The notes below the pieces were generated by a model. That model saw only the letters and a list, made by a program, of their open reading frames with translations. It did not search any database and was not told the origin of the DNA. Shown in pieces: positions 11,101 to 20,084 of a stretch of DNA of 64,000 bases. The DNA is from Henricia sp. BOLD:AAB3569 (lineage: Eukaryota; Echinodermata; Asteroidea; Spinulosida; Echinasteridae): contig JBBELK010000666.1 of NCBI GenBank assembly GCA_037783545.1, positions 1,161,001-1,225,000 on the forward strand, given 5' to 3'. Each line of letters starts with the position of its first letter. Position 1 is the first letter of the stretch. Both the position numbers and the translations under genes were made by a program.

Positions 11101-14100
11101 CGATTGTCGCACGCGCATCCCACGAGTAAACCACGACACACCCACGACATATCTTGTTTTCTGTCGCGTCCCCATCGCCAAACCATCTTTAATGTGTCGT
11201 AGCCCTTGTGACCACTTGAAATAGATTTCGGGCATGCATGTTGCAAGATCTGGCCACGACAAATATTGTATGGGTCTACCACGACAACATTTCGTACGAT
11301 CCGTTGTGCCCGGGGCTTTAGGGACACTCTGTACAGTGACCATCTGTCTTTGGTTCCGAATGGATTATGTATACATTGCTATATAACACAACTTCGTAAC
11401 GTGACCACCTGCTTATAATGACCACCTTCCTGACCATTCTAAAGGGCTAACCACACAGGATGCGTATGCATAAATTTATATATTTATATATTTCTAAAAC
11501 AACAATTTCAGAGGAAAAGGTGTGGGTGTACATACGGGTTGGTATAGAGCTTCTGCACCGGCGGCCATGACAGGGGGCAGGTTTAAATGATGTAACAAAA
11601 GAACCATAAAGCACCTACTCATGCATGACACATGGTAACAATGTAATTTCTCCATGTCATGACCGCCGTGCAAAGGCTCTATTGCCCAACTTGACACACA
11701 AACAGTTAATGTGAAATAACCCAGGGGCGTAGGCTGGGGTGTCGCCAACAACAGAGGAATTCAGTCTTTCAATAAAAAGTTTTCCCGTGCGTGATGTAAT
11801 TCGTTCACAAAAATCTCCATTGGTGTTCAGCCCCAACCGCAGCCCAATAACCCAACTTGGTGATCTCAGCTTTAGGGGGTGACGGCGTGTTATTTTTACA
11901 CCGCAGCGAGGGGTACACTCAAATTGTTCAACCCAAACAGAGTACAAGTTTCCAATGACTGATACTTCTCAAGTGACAATCTTGGAAATAGTCAAAACTC
12001 TTACTCTCACTATTAGAGAAAAAAGAAGAAACCAAAAATTTCGAAAACCCCAAACAACACTGAGATTTGAACCAGGGACCTTACGATTGCAAGTCGAGCT
12101 CTATTCTAACCAGACTACGAAGCTTGTTGCAAACCGATCGCATTTAAAACCCAAAATTCCTTTAAAATAACCAACCCTAAACCCTAACCTATTATATAGT
12201 CTCCTCTCAAGACGTTAAAAAGGTACAAAACCCCTCGTTTTCCCCTCGCAGTGGTGTAAAACAAAATACGCGTGCGGGCTTTACAAGGTACTGTCGGTAC
12301 ATGCATACATACTGCGTAATTAATTGAACGCCGCAACCCTGGTTTAGGTTTTATTAAACAAAAGGAAAACCACTTTTCTTCTATATTTGTGTGTGCTTTG
12401 CGTGCAAAATATTAAACTCTGTCGGTTACCGATATCATTTTGCTATCTTCTTTTTTTCATTTTGTTAATTTGATATTGTATGTATTAATCACTTTTAGAC
12501 GACAGTATTTGGTTGTGAAATAGACCATGTGGTCTATTTTAACATTCTCACCCCGTGTAATAGAAATGCCATACTAAATATAATACTATATATAGTATTT
12601 ATAAATGTCAAAGACGAGTGTCAATTGCTATAAATATTAAAGACATGCATTGGAAATTGACAAAAAACACACTTGATGTGAAATAACATGACATGACGAC
12701 TATACAAATAAGACATAAATGGAGTGTAAATTGTGAGCTGAGCTACACACGAGAAGCTCTAATTATGTGTGCGTTGTGTATTTTAGGATGCGAAGCCAGC
12801 GGACGGTTAACTGCTGAAGACTGGATCCTTGCCGGCGACAAATGCTACTATTATAATAATCCAACGCGGTCACATATCTTTGACCATCTGTGGTATGTGG
12901 AGGCCGTGTACATTTGTAGAGACGTCGGTGCTCAGGTGCTCGTTCCACGTACTACGGATGACATTGAAACCTTTAATGACCACGCGGGGAAGCCAAAGAA
13001 TAGCTGGTTGTGGATCGGCTGTGAATATATACCTACAGAAGGTTTGTACGCACCTGCTTTTCCAACATAATTCAACAATCATTTCTTAATAATGGATCCA
13101 GCGTTTCATACTTGCGCATTGATTGCTTTCGATGACGTAGAACATCCGGGAATGTGTGGTGGTCAACAGTCACGCGCGTACACGCGCGCGCCACTGGACG
13201 CACACGGACACGCGTAACAAATACTTACCAGCGTATTTTCATTCAAAGATGCCACACACGTACTAGCCTTGTCCAAGGCTATGAAATTGTGTGAATCCGT
13301 GAAGAATTTGCCTGTATGCTATGCAGCGAAAGTGCGCCACCACGCGGTGAATTGTAGCCAACTGTCAAATAGTCTGGTTACCGAAATATCTTGGTCTGAA
13401 TCCTAAATTCACGCGCGAGGCTGGATCATCCAGCCTCGTCCGTGAAGTCAGGATTCAGACCAAGATGTTACGGTAACCAGACTATTTGACAGTTGGCTAC
13501 AATTCACCGCGTGGTGGCGCACTTTCGCTGCATAGCATACAGGCAAATTCGTCACGGATTCACACAATTTCATAGCCTTGGACAAGGCCGGCTACACACT
13601 GAGCTGTATTTTGAAATTAAAGAGATTTTGGCAAAAAATAGTATTAAAATACTAATTTTTGTGACAAAGTCTTATCAAATAGAACATTGTAACATGCAAC
13701 ACTCTTCTACTTAATGTTGGGGTGCTGAATCTAAAAATGATGGTTAGCAGGCTATTTGTTCGTGGTGAAGGGTTATTTCGAGCCAAAAACGTGACAAAAT
13801 GGCTTTAAAACGCCAGTTTGTGTACTAAAAAAAAAACGGGTACAAATAAAACATAATAACATTTTGGTAACATATCGAATTTACCTTATTTTGGGGTGCT
13901 GAATAAAAAAAAATGTTACCAAGCTGTATATTAAGGGCAAAAGGTCCTTTTTGCACAAAAAATGGTTTACATAAACATTAGTGTTTGGTTTTTAAAAATA
14001 GAGCATGGTAACATGCCACTCTTAAAGGCCCAGTGGATCATTTGCAATGACCCAAAAAAGTAATCGACGAGTTTACAGGGGAAAAGTTCTGAAAGTAAAG

Positions 14101-15073
14101 ATTGAATTAATAGCAACTATCCAATGAAAGGTTTTCGCTTAAAATGATATGATTTTACCAGAAAATAATCCGTAAAGATGAAATTATTTAGATCGTTTGC
14201 AAACGATTTACTTATTTTTGGTTCGCATCTACGCGGTCCAATATGCATGGGCGCTGTGTACTTCGTGTGCGTGTTCCAACGCAATGCATTTTTATGGATT
14301 GCGCGCACACGCAGTATGTGCGCCACAGAGTGCATGACGCAAGCCACATATAGTACCCGATCAACTGAGAACGAATATTTGAAACACCCCGACAAGACCA
14401 GGAAAATGCATATGGATTTTCATGTTTTTTTAAACGTGGTACATTTGACAAAGCTGAAATTTCTTCGGATGAGTTTGTTGATGTCTTTCTTTTGATTTAT
14501 AATGGTTTTATTCGCAGAATCGCTCAAAAACAGATCATCTACAGGGCCTTTAATTTTGGAGCGCTGAATCCAAAAATGACGGTTACCAAACTGTAGGCCT
14601 ACTTTGAAATGTTTTTTTGTTTGCAAAAACATAAAAATGGTTTTAAAAACATTATTTATTGTACAAAACCAGGTGACATGTTTACTGTGTCAGGTGACAA
14701 AATCTGGCCAATCACGGCAAGTGTTATTCAGGCCTGGTATTGGGTGACGTCACGCACACTCTTCGGAGGATTTCATGAGAAGTTGAACAGTGGTTGGTGC
14801 GAAAAAAACACGCAAAACCACTGCGTAGGATCAGTGTATGATTTTGGCTGCGCACAGACTTTAAAGTAATATTCACATTCTCATCCTACTCCAGGGAGAT
14901 ACATCTGTCAAGACGGTCTTCCCCCTCCCAAGGGTTTTTCCACGTACGGGGATAACTGCAGAGACAACCAGGAGGAGAGCCTCGCGCTCGCCAGGTCAAT
15001 TTTCGGCGACATTAATGAGGTGAAATCCAAAACTGTAATGAGTTTTGTTTGCGTGAAACCTGCGACAAACTGA
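5118..15073 (+). CDS. Secreted single-domain C-type lectin-like protein, gene A (4 exons)
   Basis: Exons: 5118-5157, 8320-8349, 12787-13041 and 14895-15073. All introns are GT-AG and phase 1, and the spliced frame is 167 codons plus TGA. Residues 1-14 (MAMLGLLLCVLAIG) are a signal peptide, so the product should be secreted. Residues about 36-163 form one C-type lectin domain: W36..GDKC43, the C67RDVGA helix signature, W97LWIGC102, then YIC113QDG, C130 and FVC161V. Residues 102-116 are typical of invertebrate CTLDs. The canonical calcium/sugar motifs EPN or QPD and WND are absent (GDINE stands near the WND position), so calcium-dependent sugar binding is doubtful. It could bind protein or another ligand. 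Introns are full of MITEs and one 323-bp palindrome. A near twin, gene B, lies 35 kb downstream. No clear poly(A) signal was found. Confidence 0.88.
5158..6610. other. Intron 1 of lectin A, 5' part, no further gene seen
   Basis: Non-coding intron sequence. The stretch 5989-6600 is missing from copy B, where the text jumps from CGGCATT directly into a TTAA element. The small ORFs on both strands here have no recognisable domain. Confidence 0.5.
6611..7748. mobile_element. TTAA-flanked MITE carrying a nested 1-kb TIR insertion
   Basis: Outer ends GCGGGCCTCCCAC and GTGGGAGGCCCGC are inverted and bounded by TTAA (6607-6610 and 7749-7752). Inside, a second element (about 6720-7715) has ends GACCGTGTTTACACT and AGTGTAAACACGGTC with a likely 3-bp TTC duplication. 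Its interior repeats GAGCTCGGGATC-type words. No transposase is encoded. Confidence 0.72.
7753..7911. mobile_element. TTAA-type MITE, GCGGGCCTCCCACT family
   Basis: A 159-bp inverted-repeat element starting GCGGGCCTCCCACT and ending AGTGGGAGGCCCGC. It abuts the preceding element so that a single TTAA is shared. It corresponds to the only copy of this family in copy B (about 51323-51475). Confidence 0.75.
8480..8627. mobile_element. MITE, TATAGAGC/GGCGGCCATGACAGG family
   Basis: Inverted ends TATAGAGCC..TGCAC.GCGGCCATGACAGGGG and CCCCTGTCATGGCCGC..GCAGAAGCTCTAT surround a short centre. It sits in intron 2 of lectin A and is shared with copy B (52039-52186). Confidence 0.75.
8797..9400. other. 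Intron 2 of lectin A, no gene seen
   Basis: Unique-looking intron sequence, nearly the same in copy B (about 52360-52965). The short minus-strand ORFs are also kept in B, but the flanking intron is equally conserved, so this is no sign of coding. Confidence 0.5.
9404..9764 (+). mobile_element. tRNA-derived SINE with A and B boxes
   Basis: The tRNA-like head has A box TGGCCGAGTTG (about 9408) and B box GGTTCAAACC. The body follows with TTGAGCAAGGCACCCAACC and GGGATGTAAAGCCGTTGG, then CACTTTAAAGATCCC. The tail is (AAAT)n. This is a typical RNA polymerase III SINE. The copy-B counterpart is 52969-53328. Confidence 0.82.
9928..10823. mobile_element. TTAA element, GGGACACACCGGC family (~900 bp)
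   Basis: TTAA-bounded (9924-9927 and 10824-10827) with decayed inverted ends. The interior holds a near-perfect stem GGACACGTGATTTAT..GAACCAGAAATCTGGTTC..ATAAATCACGTGACC at about 10640-10700. Relatives are at 29083-29907 (best preserved), 53516-54214, and in reverse from 20782. No coding capacity. Confidence 0.72.
10838..11316. mobile_element. MITE with CCCCGGTCACAACG ends and CGAC-rich interior
   Basis: Inverted ends GCCCCGGTCACAACG and CGTTGTGCCCGGGGC, with TTAA on the left and TTTA on the right. The interior consists of short degenerate inverted words such as CACGAC, GTCGTG and CGACAGTC. The copy-B version (54229-54842) is about 135 bp longer through additional words of the same type. Confidence 0.72.
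11543..11682. mobile_element. MITE, TATAGAGC family
   Basis: Inverted ends TATAGAGCTTCTGCACCGGC and GCCGTGCAAAGGCTCTAT. Same family as 8480-8627. Shared with copy B (55069-55208). Confidence 0.75.
12058..12128 (-). mobile_element. tRNA-like SINE head (minus strand)
   Basis: On the minus strand: TAGTCTGGTTAGAAT (A-box-like), a 7-base anticodon-like loop CTTGCAA, and GGTTCAAATCTC (B box). It looks like the head of a tRNA-derived SINE rather than a working tRNA, since the acceptor arms do not pair convincingly. The copy in B is at about 55578-55650. Confidence 0.5.
13266..13588. repeat. 323-bp near-perfect palindrome in lectin A intron 3
   Basis: The two 161-bp arms are reverse complements centred on base 13427 (GAGGCTGGAT-C-ATCCAGCCTC). 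The left arm starts GCCTTGTCCAAGGCTATG and the right arm ends CATAGCCTTGGACAAGGC, with only scattered mismatches. In copy B only the left arm remains (56787-56943). Confidence 0.9.
13640..14750. repeat. Degenerate repeats built on GGGTGCTGAATCC
   Basis: Units of roughly 150-200 bp repeat the order: ACATGGTAACATGCCACTCT, GGGTGCTGAATCC-AAAAATG, CAAGCTGTATTTTAAGGGCA, TTTAAAAACATTAGTTTTTGG. Related blocks are at 56944-57440 and 62700-63340. The array is interrupted by the TTAA element 14026-14549. Confidence 0.7.
14026..14549. mobile_element. TTAA-specific (piggyBac-like) MITE with proved empty site
   Basis: The element starts AGGCCCAGTGGATCA and ends TCTACAGGGCCT, between TTAA copies at 14022-14025 and 14550-14553. 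Copy B has the uninterrupted site CACTCTTAATTTTGG at about 57315-57330, showing insertion with duplication of TTAA. Precise TTAA targeting is the mark of the piggyBac superfamily; the family assignment is an inference because no transposase is encoded. A second copy is at 33478-33964. Confidence 0.88.
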
Positions 15074-15450
15074 TGATTACTATTATCTACCCAGTATTTA
15101 TTAACACTGCTAGTTAGTGCATTATATAAAGTATAATCCAGTGCTAGTATAAGTCGCTACATGTAGTCAACTCACCTCTCAGACTATTCACAATTATGTT
15201 AAATTGTTATTTGATCCTTTCATTTAATTATGGATGTGAATTTGTCATTGACTCTACTCGTGACACGACATACTCATCTGACACGACGAATTATTGTTCT
15301 AACATGAATATCAATGGTCTCCATGGCTCTACGTGAGAGTCAGAATTTTCTTTCACAAAAGGAAACTACTATAGGGCTATTATAACATTTTGAATAATTC
15401 ACTATTCGAATAATATAATCAAATATTTCATTGAATATATCAAATTCATG

Positions 15451-15592
15451 TTAAAGGCAGAGGCTCGTCAATGCGCGCGCGCGTGAGGCTAAATTCGTGC
15501 CACGATTTACGCAGCTCCATAGCAAAGGCATAGAGCTGCGTATTTCGTGGCACGGATTTGGCCTCACGCGCGCATTGACAGTCTGTGCCTTC
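15451..15592. mobile_element. Hairpin MITE, AGGCACAGGCTCGTCA / CGCGCG family
   Basis: Nearly the whole element is a hairpin: TTAAAGGCAGAGGCTCGTCA, an alternating CG run, a stem ending GCAGCTCCATAG, and the reverse. Other copies: 16153-16284, 19333-19460, 40815-40947, 58200-58340 and 58891-59018. Confidence 0.78.
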
Positions 15593-15659
15593 TAGCTGCC
15601 TTGATTACAATGATGTGTATAAATTGAATATCAAATAATAATCACACTAAAGCTTTGAT

Positions 15660-16500
15660 TCAGTAAGGCTGGATCTGAATTAGTGGATATGGCTGTTGCT
15701 TTGCTGTTGCTCCGGGCGGACAATGAAAGTCCAGCCACAGCCACAGCCAAAGCCATAATTTCGGATCCAGCCTAAATAAATGCTGTCGCTCCAGAAGGAA
15801 GTGATTCTTCTGAAAATGTACACTTTGGATTAAACCACAGGAATCGTACAAGTTAGGATTGTTTCGTCTTGCATTTATTATTTTCCCACTCGGGAAGCTG
15901 AGACCACCTGAATTGAACCAAACCGACTTTTTCAGGTTCCTCAAATGACACTAAAACGCAATCATGATGTTCCAAGAAATACAAACTGGCTCCAAACCAA
16001 ATTATATTCAAGATGGCGTCCAAGATGGCCACCAAAATAGTTTTGTTGTTAAAATACCTTTAGAACAACACAACGGGCTTGCAATAAAATGTGTGACATC
16101 ATCGCCTGCGCATTGGGTACACTAATACCATTCGGTTTCACAACACATTTTTGCCGTCAGTAATGCGCGCGCGCCAAAATTTGTGCCACGAAATACGCAG
16201 CTCCATAGCAAAGGCATGCATGGAGCTGCGTAATTCGTGGCACGAATTTGGGGCGCGCGCATTGCTGACGAGCCTGTGCCTTTAATCTGTTAAGGATCAA
16301 GGGGGCTTTTCTAAATCTCGGCTTAGTCTCCGTCTCCGTCTGCTTATAGTTTACATGGAGCCGGAGCCTGAGCCTGAGCCCAAGTCGGGATTTGGAAAAA
16401 AGCCAAGGTAGTTCAATGCATTTTTCTGAAATCCACCGGCAAATTCAGATATTTTAGCAGGACCGTCGTCGTTTACCTCGGGAGGCTCATAATCGAACGT
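15660..16500. repeat. Local duplicated block downstream of lectin A
   Basis: 15660-16060 recurs at about 16700-17086 and, in copy B, at 58404-58790. 15917-16500 recurs at about 19100-19650. Each contains CCAGCCACAGCCACAGCC and the phrase TCCAAGATGGCCACCAAAAT. No coding exon is evident. Confidence 0.8.
16153..16284. mobile_element. Hairpin MITE, CGCGCG family
   Basis: Self-complementary copy with the 3' end GCTGACGAGCCTGTGCCTTTA and the CCATAGCAAAGGCATGCATGG loop region. The 5' terminus has diverged from the family start. Confidence 0.72.
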
Positions 16501-17086
16501 AATAGGCTAGGCAGCACTGTACAATGAAACGCAACTGGTCCAGTATCCCGACAGTCAAAACTAGACAAGATTTGTGATTTTAACTCGCATCGAATCTCTG
16601 AGTGACTATGGTGTTTGTTTAATAACTCACACAAACACAAACTACGACGAATAATCGCAAAAAAAACCGACACAAATCAAATTCAGTTCACAGAAAACGA
16701 AGTTCGTCCTAGTGGCTAGAATTAGTGGCTATGGCTGTTGCTCTGCTGTTGCTCCGGGCGGCAATGAAACTCCAGCCACAGCCACAGCCAAAGCCATAAT
16801 TTCGGATCCAGCCTAAATAAATGCTGTCGCTCCAGAAGGAAGTGATTCTTCTGCAAATGTTTACTTTGGATTAAACCACAGGAATCGTACAAGTTAGGAT
16901 TGTTCCGTCTTGCATTTATTATTTTCCCACTCGGAAGCTGAGACCACCTGAAATGAACCAAACCGACTTTTTTAGGTTCCTCAGATGACACCAAAAACGC
17001 AATCATGATGTTCCAAGAAATAAAAACTGGCTCCAAACCAAATATTCAAAATGGCGTCCAAGATGGCCACCAAAATAGTTTTGTTG

Positions 17087-18070
17087 TTAAAATACTGTGG
17101 CGGTTGCGACTTCAAGAGCGCCCTCTCTAAGACACTCAGGTCGCACAACTTCCGACAAGTCGACCAAAGTTCGATGACCCGGAATCGACTCCACCTGATT
17201 AGGCGGCAGTGGCTAAACTCGGACCTAAGAAATTGCTACGAGCAGCCTCAAGGCCCAGGGAAATGGATTCGTTTTGGAGGAAATATACCGCCTGTTGTAG
17301 CTGATATCTTCCCCCGGGGTAGGGGAAGGGACTCGGTACTGCAAATAATTCAAGAGTGGACACGTGTGTTCAGTGATTGAGAGTGATTGGTTTATTCACA
17401 ATGACCTGAGACTTGTAATTAAATATACAAGTAGGAAAACCTGGGCGCCTTTATTTCCTCTCCCGTACTGGGGAGATACACAGTGTCTTTATACACTGAC
17501 GGCAGTACTATTTACAGCAGTTATGGCAGGGTACACACCGCGCAATACACTCGCGATTACCCGGCGAATGTTTTACCCGTACACGCCCAACTCTATAAAC
17601 TGAGTCGACAATGATACGTCGAGGCTGCACGGGAAGTTGTGAACCCACTTGATTTGGTAGCTTGCAGGTTCAGGTACTGCGCCCCTGGCGTAAACCGAAT
17701 TACAACATCCAACCAGACCTATAGCTCACAGTTACTCAACGCGCGACTAGTGCAAGATGTCCGACAATGCACCACCACACCGCGCTACGCTCACCGTGTG
17801 CCACGCTGTATAGTCCGCTGACCACAGCTAAACGTACGGTAGCCGTATTGCCAAACCACGAGGCAAGGCCACGCAAATCACCCATAATTCCCGCGCAAGC
17901 GACTCCGAATTCACTACCAAATTCACCGGCACAATCCGCAATGTGTGGACACCCGACTGCTGTACTCTCGCCCTAAATTAAGGCCTAAACTTACTGCTTT
18001 ATCTTCAGCAGAAACACGCCAAATCTCGTGGTATAACTGAGGTCTTTAGAACTCGACTTGCAAGTCCAAA
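17087..18070. other. Unexplained ~1-kb insertion in copy A
   Basis: The local duplicate sequence stops after TTAAAATAC at 17086 and is replaced by TGTGGCGGTTGCGACTTC onward, which has no counterpart in copy B. It begins TG and has LTR-like size, but I could not find a matching CA end or a convincing target duplication. An ORF (17051-17380) crosses the junction and has no recognised domain, so it is probably chance. Confidence 0.4.
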
Positions 18071-18074
18071 GCTA

Positions 18075-18969
18075 ATACCCCAGTCACAATTAGCTTGCGA
18101 TGGGTTTGCGAGTAGTTTGCGACGGATTTCTAGGCATTTTCGGCCGGGCCCCACGGGACTCCTTGCGGCTGCCGGGTCATTTTTGGGCATCGGGCGGGCA
18201 TCGAGTTACTTTTAACTCGGACTTAAAACCTGGAGCGTCATTTCACATCGCAAACTGATCGCCAATAAATCGGTCGATGCCTGGCCGATGTCCGGCAGGG
18301 CATCGCACATATCGGGCGGGCTTCGGGCCAAATTGTTGACAACCCAGACAATCCATATATCGGCCTAACCCTAACCCAGGCGCCGTCCAGGCGCCGCCCA
18401 GACGCTGCTCAGACGCCGGCCGGGCCCCGCCCGGCGTCCGGCCGACTTGGCAGCGCCCAGCCGGAAATCGGCCAGACATCGGCCGGGGTATGGCAGTGAC
18501 ATAGGCAAGACATCGGCAAGACATCGGACGAGTGCCTGCCGGACACCGGCCGATAAACTGGCAAAGAAATCGACCCCATTCCGTCATGGCAGCGTGCGGG
18601 GCACTTTTAATTGTGACTGTGACCGCCCAATCGCGCGATCTTTCGCCGACCTCTACACGCCGACCGATGTCTATAAATCGCACACGCCGCCCGGCCTCCG
18701 CTTTAATTAGCCTTTTTGAAGTATGGCGGACACAATAGGAGGGCGCACTTTGCAGTGGGTATAAAATCGACTAAAATGCAAAATAACTCAGTTTTTCACT
18801 TTACACTTATTTATTTTATTGATAATTCTGTCTATGTATTATAATTACAACATGTAGATCAAGTTTTTGGAAAGAAATACATTTGATGAACAAATTCATA
18901 CCCAAATGAAATTGCGCCCTCTCCTTTTGTTCCGCCATACTTCTAAAAGGCTAATTGTGACTTAGGTAT
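18075..18969. mobile_element. GC-rich TIR element with a nested MITE
   Basis: The outer inverted ends ATACCCCAGTCACAATTAGC (18075-18094) and GCTAATTGTGACTTAGGTAT (18950-18969) differ at two positions. The GC-rich interior repeats CCGGCCGAT/ATCGGCC words. A nested element (18706-18955) has its own ends ATTAGCC..GTATGGCGGA and TCCGCCATAC..GGCTAAT. It may alternatively be two adjacent elements sharing an end. Confidence 0.5.
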
Positions 18970-19071
18970 AACTGGAGAACTAACGATAAACGCGCCCCAT
19001 ATATAAAACATATGCCGGGCTCTATAGTCCCGCCCAGCAACAATAAACTAAGCTCGGATTGGCCGTACTAA

Positions 19072-19099
19072 TGCACCTATCAATTGTTTCGCCCACCCC
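19072..19099. mobile_element. 5' fragment of the TGCACCT poly-C element
   Basis: TGCACCTATCAATTGTTTCG followed by a C-rich start matches the intact ends at 32192 and 60158. The rest of this copy reappears at 19981-20069; the sequence between is the locally duplicated block. Confidence 0.6.
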
Positions 19100-19332
19100 A
19101 AACCGACTTTTTCAGGTTCCTCAAATGACACTAAAACGCAATCATGATGTTCCAAGAAATACAAACTGGCTCCAAACCAAATTATATTCAAGATGGCGTC
19201 CAAGATGGCCACCAAAATAGTTTTGTTGTTAAAATACCTTTAGAACAACACAACGGGCTTGCAATAAAATGTGTGACATCATCGCCTGCGCATTGGGTAC
19301 ACTAATACCATTCGGTTTCACAACACATTTTT

Positions 19333-19460
19333 GCCGTCAGTAATGCGCGCGCGCCAAAATTTGTGCCACGAAATACGCAGCTCCATAGCAAAGGCATGGA
19401 GCTGTGTAATTCGTGGCACGAAATTGGGGCGCGCGCATTGCTGACGAGCCTGTGCCTTTA
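19333..19460. mobile_element. Hairpin MITE, CGCGCG family
   Basis: Almost the same as the 16153-16284 copy, because it lies inside the block duplicated from 15917-16500. Confidence 0.72.
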
Positions 19461-19663
19461 ATCTTTTAAGGATCAAGGGGCTTTTCTAAATCTCGGCTTC
19501 GTCTCCGTCTCCGTCTGCTTATGGTTTACATGGAGCCGGAGCCTCAGCCTGAGCCCAAGTCGAGATTTGGAAAAAAGCCAAGGTAGTTCAATGCATTTTT
19601 CTGAAATCCACCGGCAAATTCAGATATTTTAGCAGGACCCTCGTCGTTTACTTCGGGAGGCTC

Positions 19664-19742
19664 GTTAGGGGGGTGGGGGGGGGGATAGGGGGGGAGGGGA
19701 CGGGCGGGTGCGGGGGGGAGGTGGGGGGGGGGGGGGGGGGGG
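19664..19742. repeat. Poly-G tract
   Basis: A long run of G with few interruptions. Copy B has a similar run at about 59257-59297. It may form G-quadruplexes, and its length is likely unreliable in an assembly. Confidence 0.85.
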
Positions 19743-19779
19743 TGGAATTGCGTAAGTTAACAAAAGGAAAGTGTTGAGC

Positions 19780-19914
19780 TATAGACCGTTTCGAATAGCC
19801 ACCATTTCGTGGGGCAGTTTCTTTGTTCCTTGAGGACATGAATGGTTGCACATATTGTGCTTCCATTGTTGAACGGTACAAAATGTGCCCCACGAAATGG
19901 CTATTCGGTCTATA
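19780..19914. mobile_element. MITE, TATAGACCG family
   Basis: Inverted ends TATAGACCGTTTCGAATAGC and GCTATTCGGTCTATA enclose CCATTTCGTGGGGCA and its complement TGCCCCACGAAATGG. The copy-B locus carries two of these head to head (59360-59652). Confidence 0.75.
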
Positions 19915-19980
19915 GGGGCGGTATACGGGTGAGTTATGCCCCAAATGTGGCAGCATATAGGAACAGACGAGCACAATAGA

Positions 19981-20069
19981 CCTCTCCCCCGGGCTACCCC
20001 ACCTAAGAGGTGGGGATTGTCACTTTTTGCGTGACCAAATCCCCACCCCTGGGGCAACATTTAGGTGCA
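19981..20069. mobile_element. 3' fragment of the TGCACCT poly-C element
   Basis: CCCCCGGGCTACCCCACCT through CACCCCTGGGGCAACATTTA to AGGTGCA. It continues the 5' fragment at 19072-19099, so the element is split by about 880 bp in copy A but continuous in copy B. Confidence 0.65.
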
Positions 20070-20084
20070 CTCTAAAAAGTCCCT

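Noticed and set aside
12693-13070. Single-exon 125-codon protein starting at 12693
   Set aside because: The part before 12787 is intron; a CAG/TAG acceptor at 12785-12786 and phase agreement with exon 2 show the real start of the exon.
14178-14495. 105-codon ORF
   Set aside because: Lies wholly in a non-autonomous TTAA element; the second copy of the element does not keep the frame.
17051-17380. 109-codon ORF
   Set aside because: It crosses the junction between a local duplicate and an insertion, and has no motif.
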